Positions 54,196 to 63,743 of a stretch of 64,000 nucleotides of DNA are shown here, in pieces. Positions within the stretch are counted from its first letter, which is position 1; every line of letters begins with the position of its first letter. Origin of the DNA: Tateyamaria sp. ANG-S1 (GTDB taxonomy: Bacteria; Pseudomonadota; Alphaproteobacteria; Rhodobacterales; Rhodobacteraceae); contig NZ_JWLL01000006.1 of the NCBI RefSeq assembly GCF_000814025.1, forward strand, positions 124,001 through 188,000, given 5' to 3'. Below the pieces are notes generated by a model. It did not search any database. It was given only the letters and a program-made list of their open reading frames with translations, and had not been told where the DNA came from. The translations under genes and the position numbers were made by a program.

Positions 54196-54857
54196 TCACA
54201 CTCCACCACTGCCCGCAGACCCGGTCCATGCGCACGCTTTGGCTGCTGCACGAGTTGGATGTTCCGTTTCAGGTGCAGGTGCACCCCTTCGACAAATCCC
54301 TGCGCGCGCCCGAGTTTCTGAGCCTTAGCCCCGCAGGCCGCGTGCCCGCGGTCGAAATCGACGGCGAACGCATGTTCGAAACGGGGGCCATCACGGAATA
54401 CCTGTGCGACCGCTTCAGCCCCGATGGCTTAGGCCGCTCTCCTGGCAGTCCGGACCGAATGGCGTGGCTGGTCTGGGTGCATTTTGCCGAAACCGTCAGC
54501 CAACATGCCGCGGCCCTGACCCAACAACACATCGTGCTCTACGACGACGCGATGCGCAGCCCCACCGTGATGAAGCTTGAAGCCGCGCGGCTGGGCAAAT
54601 GCTACGACGCGATTGAGGCGCGGTTGTCCACGCCGGTCGAAAACCGCGACTATCTCCTGACCTCGGGCTTCTCTGCGGCGGACATTTCGGTCGGGCAGGC
54701 GGTCTATATGGCGCGACACTTCCGCGATTTCGATGATCACCCGGAACTGGCCCGCTGGTTTGCGCGCATCAGCGCACGGCCCGCCTTCCAAGCCAGTTTG
54801 CCGGAACCAGCGACGCGGCTCTATGATCGGGATTTCTATCCGGCGTGGGAGGGATAA
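54192..54857 (+). CDS. glutathione S-transferase family protein
   Basis: A 221-residue protein. The N-terminal thioredoxin fold has HHCPQTRSMRTLWLLHELDV and the cis-Pro and gamma-glutamyl site SPAGRVPAVEIDGERMFETG, with the ETGAI acid-Thr pair. The C-terminal helical domain contains GFSAADISVGQAVYMARHF, the structural N-capping motif of the family. It may detoxify electrophilic intermediates or isomerise an acyl compound of the leucine pathway. It overlaps the previous frame and runs directly into mvaB. Confidence 0.88.
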   Translation: MITLHHCPQTRSMRTLWLLHELDVPFQVQVHPFDKSLRAPEFLSLSPAGRVPAVEIDGERMFETGAITEYLCDRFSPDGLGRSPGSPDRMAWLVWVHFAETVSQHAAALTQQHIVLYDDAMRSPTVMKLEAARLGKCYDAIEARLSTPVENRDYLLTSGFSAADISVGQAVYMARHFRDFDDHPELARWFARISARPAFQASLPEPATRLYDRDFYPAWEG

Positions 54858-55718
54858 ATGGATACGGTTGAAATCTATGAAGTGGGCCCGCGAGACGGGT
54901 TGCAGAACGAGGCGCGCGACATCCCTGTCGCGGAAAAGGTGGCGCTGATCGACACGCTCAGCACCGCAGGCTTCCGCCGCATCGAATGCGCGAGCTTCGT
55001 AAGTCCCAAATGGGTGCCGCAAATGGCCGGCAGCGCCGACGTGCTGGCAAGGATCACCCGCACCCCGGGCATCCGCTATGCAGCACTGACCCCGAACATG
55101 CGCGGCTTTGACGACGCGCGCGCGGCAGGCGCGGACGAGGTGGCCGTGTTCGGCTCTGCCAGCGAAGGGTTCAGCCGCGCCAACGTAAATGCCAGCGTGG
55201 ACGAGGCGCTGGAGCGCTTCGCACCGGTGATCGAGGCAGCGCGCGCCATTGACCTGCCCGTGCGCGGCTACGTGTCCTGCGTGGTCGATTGCCCCTATGA
55301 CGGTGCCGTCGCACCCGACGCAGTCGCGCGCGTGGCTGACCGGCTGTTCGCCATGGGCTGTTACGAGATCAGCCTCGGCGACACGATAGGGCAGGGTACC
55401 CCCGATGCCATCGCCCGGATGCTGCTGGCCGTGCGCGATGTGGTTCCGGTTGGTCGGCTCGCCGGCCATTTCCACGACACAAGCGGGCGGGCGCTCGACA
55501 ACATCGACGCGGCCCTGTCCCTTGGGCTACGCGTCTTCGATGCGGCTGTCGGCGGTCTGGGGGGGTGCCCCTATGCCCCTGGCGCCGCAGGCAATGTCGC
55601 GACCGAGGCGGTGGCCGCACATCTTGCGCGCCTCGGCTACGACACCGGCCTCGACCTCAACGTGATTGCAGAGGCCGCAGAGATGGCCCGCGCCATGCGC
55701 GGCGCACAGAAGGACTGA
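54858..55718 (+). CDS. mvaB: hydroxymethylglutaryl-CoA lyase
   Basis: A 286-residue TIM-barrel enzyme. YEVGPRDGLQNEARD holds the catalytic Arg and metal Asp, EISLGDTIGQGTP and GHFHDTSGRALDNI the barrel residues, and GGLGGCPYAPGAAGNVATE the catalytic cysteine loop of HMG-CoA lyase. It splits HMG-CoA to acetyl-CoA and acetoacetate, the last step of leucine breakdown. The ATG directly follows the GST stop codon. Confidence 0.95.
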   Translation: MDTVEIYEVGPRDGLQNEARDIPVAEKVALIDTLSTAGFRRIECASFVSPKWVPQMAGSADVLARITRTPGIRYAALTPNMRGFDDARAAGADEVAVFGSASEGFSRANVNASVDEALERFAPVIEAARAIDLPVRGYVSCVVDCPYDGAVAPDAVARVADRLFAMGCYEISLGDTIGQGTPDAIARMLLAVRDVVPVGRLAGHFHDTSGRALDNIDAALSLGLRVFDAAVGGLGGCPYAPGAAGNVATEAVAAHLARLGYDTGLDLNVIAEAAEMARAMRGAQKD

Positions 55719-55723
55719 GATCA

Positions 55724-56512
55724 GTGACCGACACCATTTCCATCACCACAGACGCACGCGGCGTTGCCACGCTCACGCTCGACCGGGCCGACAAGCACAA
55801 CGCCATGAACGCGCAGATGATTGCAGAGCTGCATGACGCCGCACGCACCCTCGGCGCCGATGATGCGGTGCGTGTCGTCGTGCTGGCGGGCGCGGGCAAA
55901 ACCTTCTGCGCCGGAGGGGACCTGGGCTGGATGCGCGACCAGATGCAGGCGGACGCCGAAACACGCGCGTCCGAAGCAGGCAAGCTTGCGCACATGCTGC
56001 AAGCCCTCAACACGATGCCCAAACCGCTGATCGGCGCGCTGCATGGAAATGCGTTTGGCGGCGGTGTCGGAATGGCCTCGGTCTGCGATATTGCCATCGG
56101 TGCGGACCACATCAAACTGGGCCTCACCGAAACACGGCTTGGGATCATCCCGGCCACCATCGGCCCTTATGTTGTAGCGCGCATGGGCGAGGGACGCGCA
56201 CGGCGCGTCTTCATGTCGTCCCGTATTTTTGACGCAGCAGAGGCGGCGGTCGAGCTTGGCCTGCTCGCGCGCGCCGTTCCGGCAGATGACCTTGCGGCTG
56301 CGGTCGAGGCGGAAGTCGCACCCTACCTGAATTGCGCACCGGGGGCCGTGGCGGCAGCCAAGGCGCTGGCCCGAAGCTTCGGCCCATGCATAGACGAGGA
56401 GACTATCGCCACCTCCATCGCGGCGCTCAAGGCGCGTTGGGAAACCGAAGAAGCGGCCGAGGGGATCGACGCCTTTTTCGCCAAGCGCAAGGCGGCGTGG
56501 GCGCAGGGGTAG
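55724..56512 (+). CDS. liuC: enoyl-CoA hydratase, probable methylglutaconyl-CoA hydratase
   Basis: A 262-residue crotonase-fold protein with a GTG start at 55724; the longer frame overlaps mvaB. VATLTLDRADKHNAMNAQMI, the oxyanion hole LAGAGKTFCAGGDLGWMRDQ, and GNAFGGGVGMASVCDIAIGA followed by LTETRLGIIPATIGPYV are crotonase motifs with the catalytic Glu in the last. The context in the liu operon assigns it to hydration of 3-methylglutaconyl-CoA to HMG-CoA. It is the last gene of the operon. Confidence 0.9.
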   Translation: MTDTISITTDARGVATLTLDRADKHNAMNAQMIAELHDAARTLGADDAVRVVVLAGAGKTFCAGGDLGWMRDQMQADAETRASEAGKLAHMLQALNTMPKPLIGALHGNAFGGGVGMASVCDIAIGADHIKLGLTETRLGIIPATIGPYVVARMGEGRARRVFMSSRIFDAAEAAVELGLLARAVPADDLAAAVEAEVAPYLNCAPGAVAAAKALARSFGPCIDEETIATSIAALKARWETEEAAEGIDAFFAKRKAAWAQG

Positions 56513-56870
56513 AGCGAAGCGCTACATCACGACGGGGTGAACCCCGCCCGACATCCCGTTCAAACCGCCCGATCTAAGCGATAGGGCGGGCTTCAGCCCG
56601 CCCTCGATCGATAAAAGCTGTTCTAAAACCGCGTTCTGCACCCGTGAACGCTGGGTTGAGTGGCACGCTATGTTGCCAAACAACCTGACCCCGCTCCCCC
56701 TGCGTCAAGCCGCAAACCTTTCCAAACTGCGTCGAAATCACCCGGAATTTCCACCGCTTCCATACCCGCCCTTTATTGACCCCGCCGGGCAGCAGGCGTA
56801 AGTCAAGGTCCAGTCAACTTTGCCACTTGACCTGGCGCGGCACATATCGCGCCAAGAAAAGGAGCCCAAC
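56513..56870. other. intergenic region between the leucine operon and nuoA
   Basis: About 360 bases without a credible gene. The left 90 bases hold two inverted repeats (see 56533-56604). The right half must contain the nuo promoter. TTGACC occurs at 56776 and 56827, but neither has a convincing -10 at normal distance, so no promoter is called. A good AAGGAG precedes the nuoA GTG. Confidence 0.5.
56533..56604. repeat. two GC-rich hairpins behind the leucine operon
   Basis: CGGGG and CCCCG flank TGAA at 56533-56546. GGGCGGGC and GCCCGCCC flank TTCA at 56584-56603, with A and T extending the stem. Read on opposite strands the two loops are the same (TTCA), as in an inverted REP pair. The second may end transcription of the operon, though T-richness downstream is poor. 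Confidence 0.55.
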
Positions 56871-57974
<1,104 letters not shown>

Positions 57975-57978
<4 letters not shown>

Positions 57979-58586
57979 GCGAAGCAATGACCGAACTTGG
58001 CACCTATCTCGAAGCCAAGCGCCCCGATTGTGTGCTGGCCTGGGACGTCACCCACGGCGAATTGAACGTCGATGTGGCACCATCCAGCCTCACCGGCTTT
58101 GTCGAGTTCCTGACCACCGACAGCACCTGCAAGTTCTCCACCCTCGTGGACATCACTGGCGTTGACTACCCCGGTCGGGCCAAGCGCTTCGACGTCGTCT
58201 ACCACTTCCTGTCGATGTACCAAAACCACCGCATCCGCCTGCGCGTGTCGATCCGCGACGATCAGATGGTGCCCTCGATCACCGACATCCACCCCTCCGC
58301 CAACTGGTTCGAGCGCGAAGTGTTCGACATGTTCGGCATCCTGTTCTCCGGCCACCCTGACCTGCGCCGCATCCTCACGGACTACGGCTTCCGCGGCTAC
58401 CCGCTTCGCAAGGATTTCCCGACAACCGGCTACACCGAAGTCCGCTATGACGAAGCGGAAAAGCGCGTCGTCTACGAACCCGTGAGCCTCGTGCAGGAAT
58501 ACCGCCAGTTCGACTTCATGTCGCCTTGGGAAGGGGCCGAATACATCCTTCCGGGTGACGAAAAGAAAGAAGAGGGCGCCGCATGA
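57975..58586 (+). CDS. nuoC: NADH-quinone oxidoreductase subunit C
   Basis: A 203-residue peripheral subunit. Family markers are [40 protein letters not shown] and the C-terminal [20 protein letters not shown] with [15 protein letters not shown]. It forms part of the connection between the NADH module and the membrane arm. It is separate from nuoD here, as in other alphaproteobacteria. Its stop overlaps the next small frame (ATGA). Confidence 0.96.
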
Positions 58587-58678
58587 CCGCCCTAACGCGC
58601 GCCTTCTGGATCGTTGCCATCGGTCCTCTTGCGGTGCTGGCGCCCGGTTTTTTCCGCGTAAAGGCGAAGGGGGCGTAA
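58583..58678 (+). CDS. 31-residue hydrophobic small ORF in the nuo operon
   Basis: ATG at 58583 overlaps the nuoC stop; the product [20 protein letters not shown] plus a short basic tail is one hydrophobic helix. The stop overlaps the next ATG (TAATG). It is too short for most gene callers. Coupling on both sides argues for translation; no family is recognised. Confidence 0.5.
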   Translation: MTALTRAFWIVAIGPLAVLAPGFFRVKAKGA

Positions 58679-58851
58679 TGGATATGCTCTGGTGGCTTCT
58701 GGTCGCAGCGGCAAGCATCATCCCAATGTTCAAGCTGCTGCCCCATTTCGGGATCAACCAGTACTGGGCGGCGTTCTGCATCCTGCCCGTGGGCACGATC
58801 GTTTTGCTGTGGGTTATGGCGATGAAGCTGCAAGAGCTGGAGAAGCGGTGA
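58678..58851 (+). CDS. 57-residue two-helix membrane small ORF in the nuo operon
   Basis: A frame with an ATG overlapping the preceding stop. The product has two hydrophobic helices ([20 protein letters not shown] and WAAFCILPVGTIVLLWVMAM) and a charged end (KLQELEKR). The hairpin-like membrane form resembles the small extra frames (URFs) known from the nuo operon of Rhodobacter. Its stop overlaps the next ATG (TGATG). Function unknown. Confidence 0.62.
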   Translation: MDMLWWLLVAAASIIPMFKLLPHFGINQYWAAFCILPVGTIVLLWVMAMKLQELEKR

Positions 58852-58973
58852 TGTGGTTTGAACTGATCAACACTGCGATTGCGGCTGCTGGCTTGGGTTT
58901 GGCGTCTGTTCCCCTTTTTAAAAAATCTTGTGAGTTCGCAATTTGCGAACTGAACAATGGAGAAAACCAATGA
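58851..58973 (+). CDS. 40-residue small ORF directly before nuoD
   Basis: ATG at 58851 overlaps the previous stop, and its own TGA (58971-58973) overlaps the nuoD ATG at 58970. The product has a weakly hydrophobic helix ([20 protein letters not shown]) and a polar tail with two cysteines. AGTTCGCAA and TTGCGAACT form an inverted repeat inside the frame (58932-58950), just before the nuoD ribosome binding site. It may be a real peptide or a device that couples nuoD translation. Confidence 0.45.
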   Translation: MWFELINTAIAAAGLGLASVPLFKKSCEFAICELNNGENQ

Positions 58974-60187
58974 TGGACGGCTCCAAATTCGACGACGCCC
59001 TCACGGGCGAACAGAAAATCCGTAACTTCAACATCAACTTCGGCCCGCAACACCCTGCGGCGCACGGGGTGCTCCGCCTGGTCCTCGAACTCGATGGTGA
59101 AGTCGTGGAACGCTGTGACCCGCATATCGGCCTTCTGCACCGTGGCACCGAAAAGCTGATGGAAAGCAGGACCTACCTGCAAAACCTGCCCTATTTCGAC
59201 CGGCTCGACTACGTGGCGCCCATGAACCAGGAACACGCCTGGTGCCTCGCCATCGAAAAGCTGACAGGTGTCGAAGTGCCCCGCCGCGCTTCGCTGATCC
59301 GCGTGCTGTTCTGCGAGATTGGGCGCGTCTTGAACCACCTTCTGAACATCACCACGCAAGCGCTCGACGTCGGCGCGCTCACCCCACCGCTCTGGGGCTT
59401 TGAAGAGCGTGAAGAGTTGATGATCTTTTACGAACGGGCCTGCGGCGCGCGCCTGCACGCGGCCTATTTCCGTCCCGGCGGCGTGCATCAGGACCTGCCG
59501 CCCGAACTGCTTGACGATATCGAGGCGTGGTCTGAAAAGTTCATGTCCGGCTTCATGGTCGACATCGACGGGCTGCTGACCGAAAACCGCATCTTCAAAC
59601 AGCGCAACGCCGACATCGGCATCGTGACCGAGGATGACATCCAGAAATATGGGTTTTCGGGCGTCATGGTGCGGGGCAGTGGCTTTGCATGGGACCTGCG
59701 CCGCGCGCAGCCCTATGAATGCTACGACGAATTCGACTTCCAGATCCCTGTGGGCAAGAATGGCGACTGCTACGACCGCTACCTCGTCCGGATGGAAGAG
59801 ATGCGCCAGTCGATCTCGATCATCCAGCAGGCCATCGCCAAACTGCGCGACTGCCCCGGCGATGTGTTGGCCCGCGGCAAGCTGACCCCGCCCTCGCGGA
59901 CCGACATGAAAACCTCGATGGAAGCGCTGATCCACCACTTTAAACTCTACACCGAAGGGTTCCACGTGCCCGAGGGCGAGGTCTATGCCGCCGTCGAGGC
60001 CCCGAAGGGCGAATTCGGCGTCTACCTCGTCGCAGACGGCACCAACAAACCCTACCGCGCTAAACTCCGCGCGCCGGGCTTCTTGCACCTGCAGGCGATG
60101 GACTACATCTCTAAGGGGCACCAGTTGGCCGACGTTGCCGCCATCATCGGCACCATGGACGTGGTGTTCGGAGAGATTGACCGCTAA
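58970..60187 (+). CDS. nuoD: NADH-quinone oxidoreductase subunit D
   Basis: A 405-residue peripheral subunit related to hydrogenase large subunits. Markers are [60 protein letters not shown] and the C-terminal DVVFGEIDR. It lines the quinone-binding cavity with NuoB. The start at 58970 has GGAG seven bases upstream; the longer frame is not used. Confidence 0.97.
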   Translation: MMDGSKFDDALTGEQKIRNFNINFGPQHPAAHGVLRLVLELDGEVVERCDPHIGLLHRGTEKLMESRTYLQNLPYFDRLDYVAPMNQEHAWCLAIEKLTGVEVPRRASLIRVLFCEIGRVLNHLLNITTQALDVGALTPPLWGFEEREELMIFYERACGARLHAAYFRPGGVHQDLPPELLDDIEAWSEKFMSGFMVDIDGLLTENRIFKQRNADIGIVTEDDIQKYGFSGVMVRGSGFAWDLRRAQPYECYDEFDFQIPVGKNGDCYDRYLVRMEEMRQSISIIQQAIAKLRDCPGDVLARGKLTPPSRTDMKTSMEALIHHFKLYTEGFHVPEGEVYAAVEAPKGEFGVYLVADGTNKPYRAKLRAPGFLHLQAMDYISKGHQLADVAAIIGTMDVVFGEIDR

Positions 60188-60263
60188 CCCGATCCTTCAT
60201 CTTGCCAAATAAACTCCCGCCGGAGGCTCCCGCAGTCTCCAAGCAGACCAAGGGAAGACCCTA

Positions 60264-61415
60264 ATGCTCCGCCGCCTCCACCCCGATCAGCCTGACAGCT
60301 TCGCCTTTACACCGGATAACCAAGCGTGGGCCGAAGCGCAGATCACCAAATATCCCGAAGGCCGTCAGGCCTCCGCCATCATCCCGCTTCTGTGGCGCGC
60401 GCAGGAACAAGAGGGATGGCTGACCCGCCCCGCGATCGAAGCTGTGGCCGACATGCTCGACCTCGCCTATATCCGCGCGCTGGAAGTGGCGTCTTTCTAC
60501 TTCATGTTCCAACTGCAACCCGTTGGATCCGTTGCGCATATTCAGGTCTGCGGCACGACATCCTGCATGATCTGCGGGGCTGAGGACCTCGTGGCCGTGT
60601 GCAAGGACAAGATCGCGGCCAAAGCGCACCAGCTCTCCGCCGATGGCAAGTTTTCATGGGAAGAGGTCGAATGCCTCGGCTCCTGCGCCAACGCGCCCAT
60701 GGCCCAGATCGGCAAGGACTACTACGAGGATCTGACCGCTGCCCGCATGGGTGAGATCATCGACGAACTCGCAAAAGGTGAGGTGCCGACACCCGGCCCG
60801 CAAAACGGTCGTTACGCCTCCGAGCCGCTCAGCGGGCTGACCAGCCTCAAGGATTTCGACAGCGGCCACACCAAGTACAACGCCTCTGTCCAGCTTGCGA
60901 CGGATATCGGCGACACGGTGAAACGGATCGACGGCACCGAGGTGCCATTGCTCGCCCCATGGGGTAAGGCCAACGCCGCGGCTGGCGCGAGCAACGCAAA
61001 CGAAGAGCCTGCGTCCAAGGCCCCGCCGAAGAAAACGAAGTCCAAGGCCAAGCCCAAACCCAACGCTCCGGTAACGGAAAACAAATCGCAGCAAAAACAA
61101 TCGGATGAGGCTGTCCCCGCGGGGACAAAACCCGCGCTTCTGACCGAAGCCCGCGAGGGTGGTGCCGACGATCTGAAGCTGATCAAGGGCGTTGGTCCGG
61201 GCCTTGAGAAAGAGTTGAACGCCGCGGGTGTCTACCATTTCGATCAGATCGCGTCGTGGACCGAAGACGAAGTGGCGTGGGCCGACCAGAACCTTGTCCG
61301 CTTCAAGGGACGGGTGAGCCGTGACAATTGGGTCACGCAGGCGAAAGATCTCTCAGAAGGCAAGCAAACAGAATTTTCCCAACGCGCGAAAAAAGACGGT
61401 ATCTATAAGGAATAA
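60264..61415 (+). CDS. nuoE: NADH-quinone oxidoreductase subunit E with long C-terminal extension
   Basis: A 383-residue protein, about twice the usual NuoE length. Residues 1 to about 175 are the normal thioredoxin-like subunit with [2Fe-2S] ligands Cys96, Cys101, Cys137 and Cys141 ([12 protein letters not shown] and [10 protein letters not shown]). Residues 235-290 are a Lys/Ala/Pro linker. Residues 296-383 form a helix-hairpin-helix-like domain ([19 protein letters not shown], then [20 protein letters not shown]). The same domain ends the protein encoded by the next gene. Part of the linker (Val284-Thr288) is encoded by a 16-base palindrome. It passes electrons at cluster N1a. Confidence 0.95.
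   Translation: MLRRLHPDQPDSFAFTPDNQAWAEAQITKYPEGRQASAIIPLLWRAQEQEGWLTRPAIEAVADMLDLAYIRALEVASFYFMFQLQPVGSVAHIQVCGTTSCMICGAEDLVAVCKDKIAAKAHQLSADGKFSWEEVECLGSCANAPMAQIGKDYYEDLTAARMGEIIDELAKGEVPTPGPQNGRYASEPLSGLTSLKDFDSGHTKYNASVQLATDIGDTVKRIDGTEVPLLAPWGKANAAAGASNANEEPASKAPPKKTKSKAKPKPNAPVTENKSQQKQSDEAVPAGTKPALLTEAREGGADDLKLIKGVGPGLEKELNAAGVYHFDQIASWTEDEVAWADQNLVRFKGRVSRDNWVTQAKDLSEGKQTEFSQRAKKDGIYKE
61112..61127. repeat. 16-bp palindrome inside the nuoE linker
   Basis: TGTCCCCGCGGGGACA, a perfect palindrome, encodes Val-Pro-Ala-Gly-Thr in the low-complexity linker of NuoE. The identical 16 bases occur in the intergenic region at 6055-6070. Confidence 0.7.
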
Positions 61416-61441
61416 TATCTGCAAACGGGGGAGATATCCTT

Positions 61442-62200
61442 ATGGACAACAACGAGGGAATGATCAGCTGCACGATCGGCTGCTGGCTTGTGGCGCTTTT
61501 GGGGGGCGCATTGGCTGCAGTTTTGCTGATGGTGCTCGGCGGTTGGAGCTTTATGCAGGGCGCCTTCATGGGCCTCGTCGTGGCTGTGGTGGCAGGCGCG
61601 TTGCTCAGCTGGATCATGTGCAAACCGCTGCCTGCGATTGGTGAAGCGACGGCTGAGGCGAAGTCCACCGAACCGGCCCCTGCTGCAAAGGTGACTCCGG
61701 CTGCGGCCCCTGCAACAACATCGGCCGCATCGCCCGAGATCAAACCTTCAGCTTCGTTGCCGGGTGAGGAAGACCTTGCTGCGCGTAAAGGCGAGTGGAA
61801 GTACGAGGCGGAGCCAGAGGTTAAGGAAAAGCCGAAGGACAAGCCAAAGGGCAAGCCTGTCGCCAAGAAAAAAGCGGCTCCAAAGGCGGACGCTCCCGCT
61901 GCTGCAGGTGAAGGCACGAAGCCTGAGACGCTTTCTGCTGCGCGCGAAGGTGGTCCGGATAATCTCAAGGAGATCAAGGGCGTCGGGCCGAAACTTGAAG
62001 CGCTTTTGCATTCGATGGGTTTCTACCATTTCGATCAGGTTGCAAGCTGGGGCGCGGATGAGGTCGCATGGGTCGACCAGAACCTCGAAGGGTTCAAGGG
62101 CCGCGTGACGCGTGATGATTGGGTGGCGCAGGCCAAGATTCTTGCTGCCGGCGGCGACACCGAGTTCTCCAAGAAAGTCGACAAGGGCGGCGTTTATTAA
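61442..62200 (+). CDS. membrane-anchored protein sharing the NuoE C-terminal domain
   Basis: A 252-residue protein with GGGGGAG before the start. Two hydrophobic helices (about 14-33 and 38-58) are followed by an Ala/Lys/Pro-rich linker (residues 65-165) and a C-terminal domain, residues 168-252 (LKEIKGVGPKLEALLHSMG then FYHFDQVASWGADEVAWVDQ). The last domain aligns with residues 298-383 of NuoE over its whole length, including the AREGG lead-in and the FKGRVxRDxWVxQAK segment. It probably sits at the membrane next to complex I. The helix-hairpin-helix motif usually binds DNA, but here protein contact seems as likely. Confidence 0.8.
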   Translation: MDNNEGMISCTIGCWLVALLGGALAAVLLMVLGGWSFMQGAFMGLVVAVVAGALLSWIMCKPLPAIGEATAEAKSTEPAPAAKVTPAAAPATTSAASPEIKPSASLPGEEDLAARKGEWKYEAEPEVKEKPKDKPKGKPVAKKKAAPKADAPAAAGEGTKPETLSAAREGGPDNLKEIKGVGPKLEALLHSMGFYHFDQVASWGADEVAWVDQNLEGFKGRVTRDDWVAQAKILAAGGDTEFSKKVDKGGVY

Positions 62201-62203
62201 CGC

Positions 62204-62422
62204 ATGTCGGCGCCCCTTGATCCGAAACTGGCCCGTCAGGGCCGTATCGCGGCCCTTGTGATTGCAGGGGCCGCTTTGCTGTCGATCTTCGCGCCGGTGA
62301 TTGTGCAGGCCCTTGGCTTGCCCGCCCGGTACGAAATTCTTATTTTATTGTTTGCGCTGGCTGCGTTCATTTGGGCACTGGTGGTGGCCCTCAGGATTTG
62401 GCAAAAGAGCCGCGACAACTGA
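62204..62422 (+). CDS. DUF5337 small membrane protein
   Basis: A 72-residue protein with two hydrophobic helices ([20 protein letters not shown] and [20 protein letters not shown]) after a short polar start ([14 protein letters not shown]). This pattern is DUF5337, a family seen in the nuo operons of Rhodobacterales. It lies three bases after the preceding stop and 40 bases before nuoF. Function unknown; a lineage-specific complex I accessory protein is a fair inference. Confidence 0.78.
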   Translation: MSAPLDPKLARQGRIAALVIAGAALLSIFAPVIVQALGLPARYEILILLFALAAFIWALVVALRIWQKSRDN

Positions 62423-62462
62423 CGGCCCCGCGCGCGGGCCGATATGGCAAAGGATAACACCC

Positions 62463-63743
62463 ATGCTGGCTGACAAGGATCGTATCTTTACCAACCTTTA
62501 CGGGATGCACGACCGCACGCTGAAAGGCGCGCAGGCGCGTGGCCATTGGGACGGGACGGACAAGCTGATCCAGAAGGGCCGGGATTGGATTATTCAGGAG
62601 ATGAAGGACAGCGGCCTTCGCGGTCGGGGCGGCGCGGGCTTCCCAACAGGCCTCAAGTGGTCCTTCATGCCAAAGGAGTCGGATGGGCGTCCGGCTTACC
62701 TCGTTGTAAACGCAGACGAATCCGAACCCGGCACCTGCAAGGACCGCGAGATCATGCGCCACGATCCGCACACGCTGATCGAAGGGTGCCTGATCGCCAG
62801 CTTCGCGATGAACGCGCATGCCTGCTACATCTATATTCGCGGCGAATACATCCGTGAGAAGGAAGCGCTGCAGGCGGCCATTGATGAAGCTTATGACGCG
62901 GGTCTGGTTGGTCCGAACGCCGCTGGCTCTGGCTGGGATTTCGACATTTACCTGCACCACGGGGCAGGGGCATATATCTGCGGTGAGGAAACCGCGCTGC
63001 TCGAGTCGCTTGAGGGCAAAAAGGGTATGCCGCGGATGAAACCGCCATTCCCGGCGGGTGCGGGTCTGTACGGTTGCCCGACGACTGTTAACAACGTTGA
63101 ATCCATTGCCGTTGTGCCGACGATCTTGCGTCGGGGCGGGTCGTGGTTCTCGTCCTTTGGTCGTGCGAACAACGCGGGCACCAAGCTGTTTGCCATTTCC
63201 GGCCACGTGAACAATCCGTGCGTTGTGGAAGAGGCGATGTCGATCAGCTTCGAAGAGCTGATCGAGAAGCATTGCGGTGGTATCCGCGGCGGCTGGGACA
63301 ACCTCAAGGCCGTGATCCCCGGTGGGTCGTCCGTACCCTGCGTGCGCGGGGAGAAGATGAAAGACGCCATCATGGACTTCGACTATCTGCGGAACGATCT
63401 GCAGTCGGGTCTGGGCACGGCGGCGGTGATCGTGATGGATCAGTCCACCGACATCATCAAGGCGATCTGGCGTCTGTCGAAATTCTACAAGCACGAATCC
63501 TGCGGTCAGTGCACACCCTGCCGCGAAGGCACGGGTTGGATGATGCGCGTGATGGAGCGGCTGGTCCACGGCGAGGCGGAGGTCGAGGAGATCGACATGC
63601 TGCTCGACGTGACCAAGCAGGTTGAGGGTCATACGATCTGTGCGTTGGGTGATGCGGCGGCGTGGCCGATCCAGGGGTTGATCCGGAACTTCCGGGATGA
63701 GATCGAGGACCGGATTGCAGGTAAGCGGATCGCTGCGGAGTGA
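62463..63743 (+). CDS. nuoF: NADH-quinone oxidoreductase subunit F
   Basis: A 426-residue flavoprotein, the NADH-binding subunit of complex I. Start at 62463 ([20 protein letters not shown]); the upstream open frame overlaps DUF5337. FMN and NADH motifs: [37 protein letters not shown] and [19 protein letters not shown]. The N3 [4Fe-4S] cluster uses [16 protein letters not shown] plus a cysteine near the C-terminus ([13 protein letters not shown]). The next gene overlaps its stop (TGATG). Confidence 0.97.
   Translation: MLADKDRIFTNLYGMHDRTLKGAQARGHWDGTDKLIQKGRDWIIQEMKDSGLRGRGGAGFPTGLKWSFMPKESDGRPAYLVVNADESEPGTCKDREIMRHDPHTLIEGCLIASFAMNAHACYIYIRGEYIREKEALQAAIDEAYDAGLVGPNAAGSGWDFDIYLHHGAGAYICGEETALLESLEGKKGMPRMKPPFPAGAGLYGCPTTVNNVESIAVVPTILRRGGSWFSSFGRANNAGTKLFAISGHVNNPCVVEEAMSISFEELIEKHCGGIRGGWDNLKAVIPGGSSVPCVRGEKMKDAIMDFDYLRNDLQSGLGTAAVIVMDQSTDIIKAIWRLSKFYKHESCGQCTPCREGTGWMMRVMERLVHGEAEVEEIDMLLDVTKQVEGHTICALGDAAAWPIQGLIRNFRDEIEDRIAGKRIAAE

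Noticed and set aside
56776-56804. A sigma-70 promoter for the nuo operon at TTGACC and TAAGTC
   Set aside because: The -10 match is poor and other candidates would place the start too close to the ribosome binding site.
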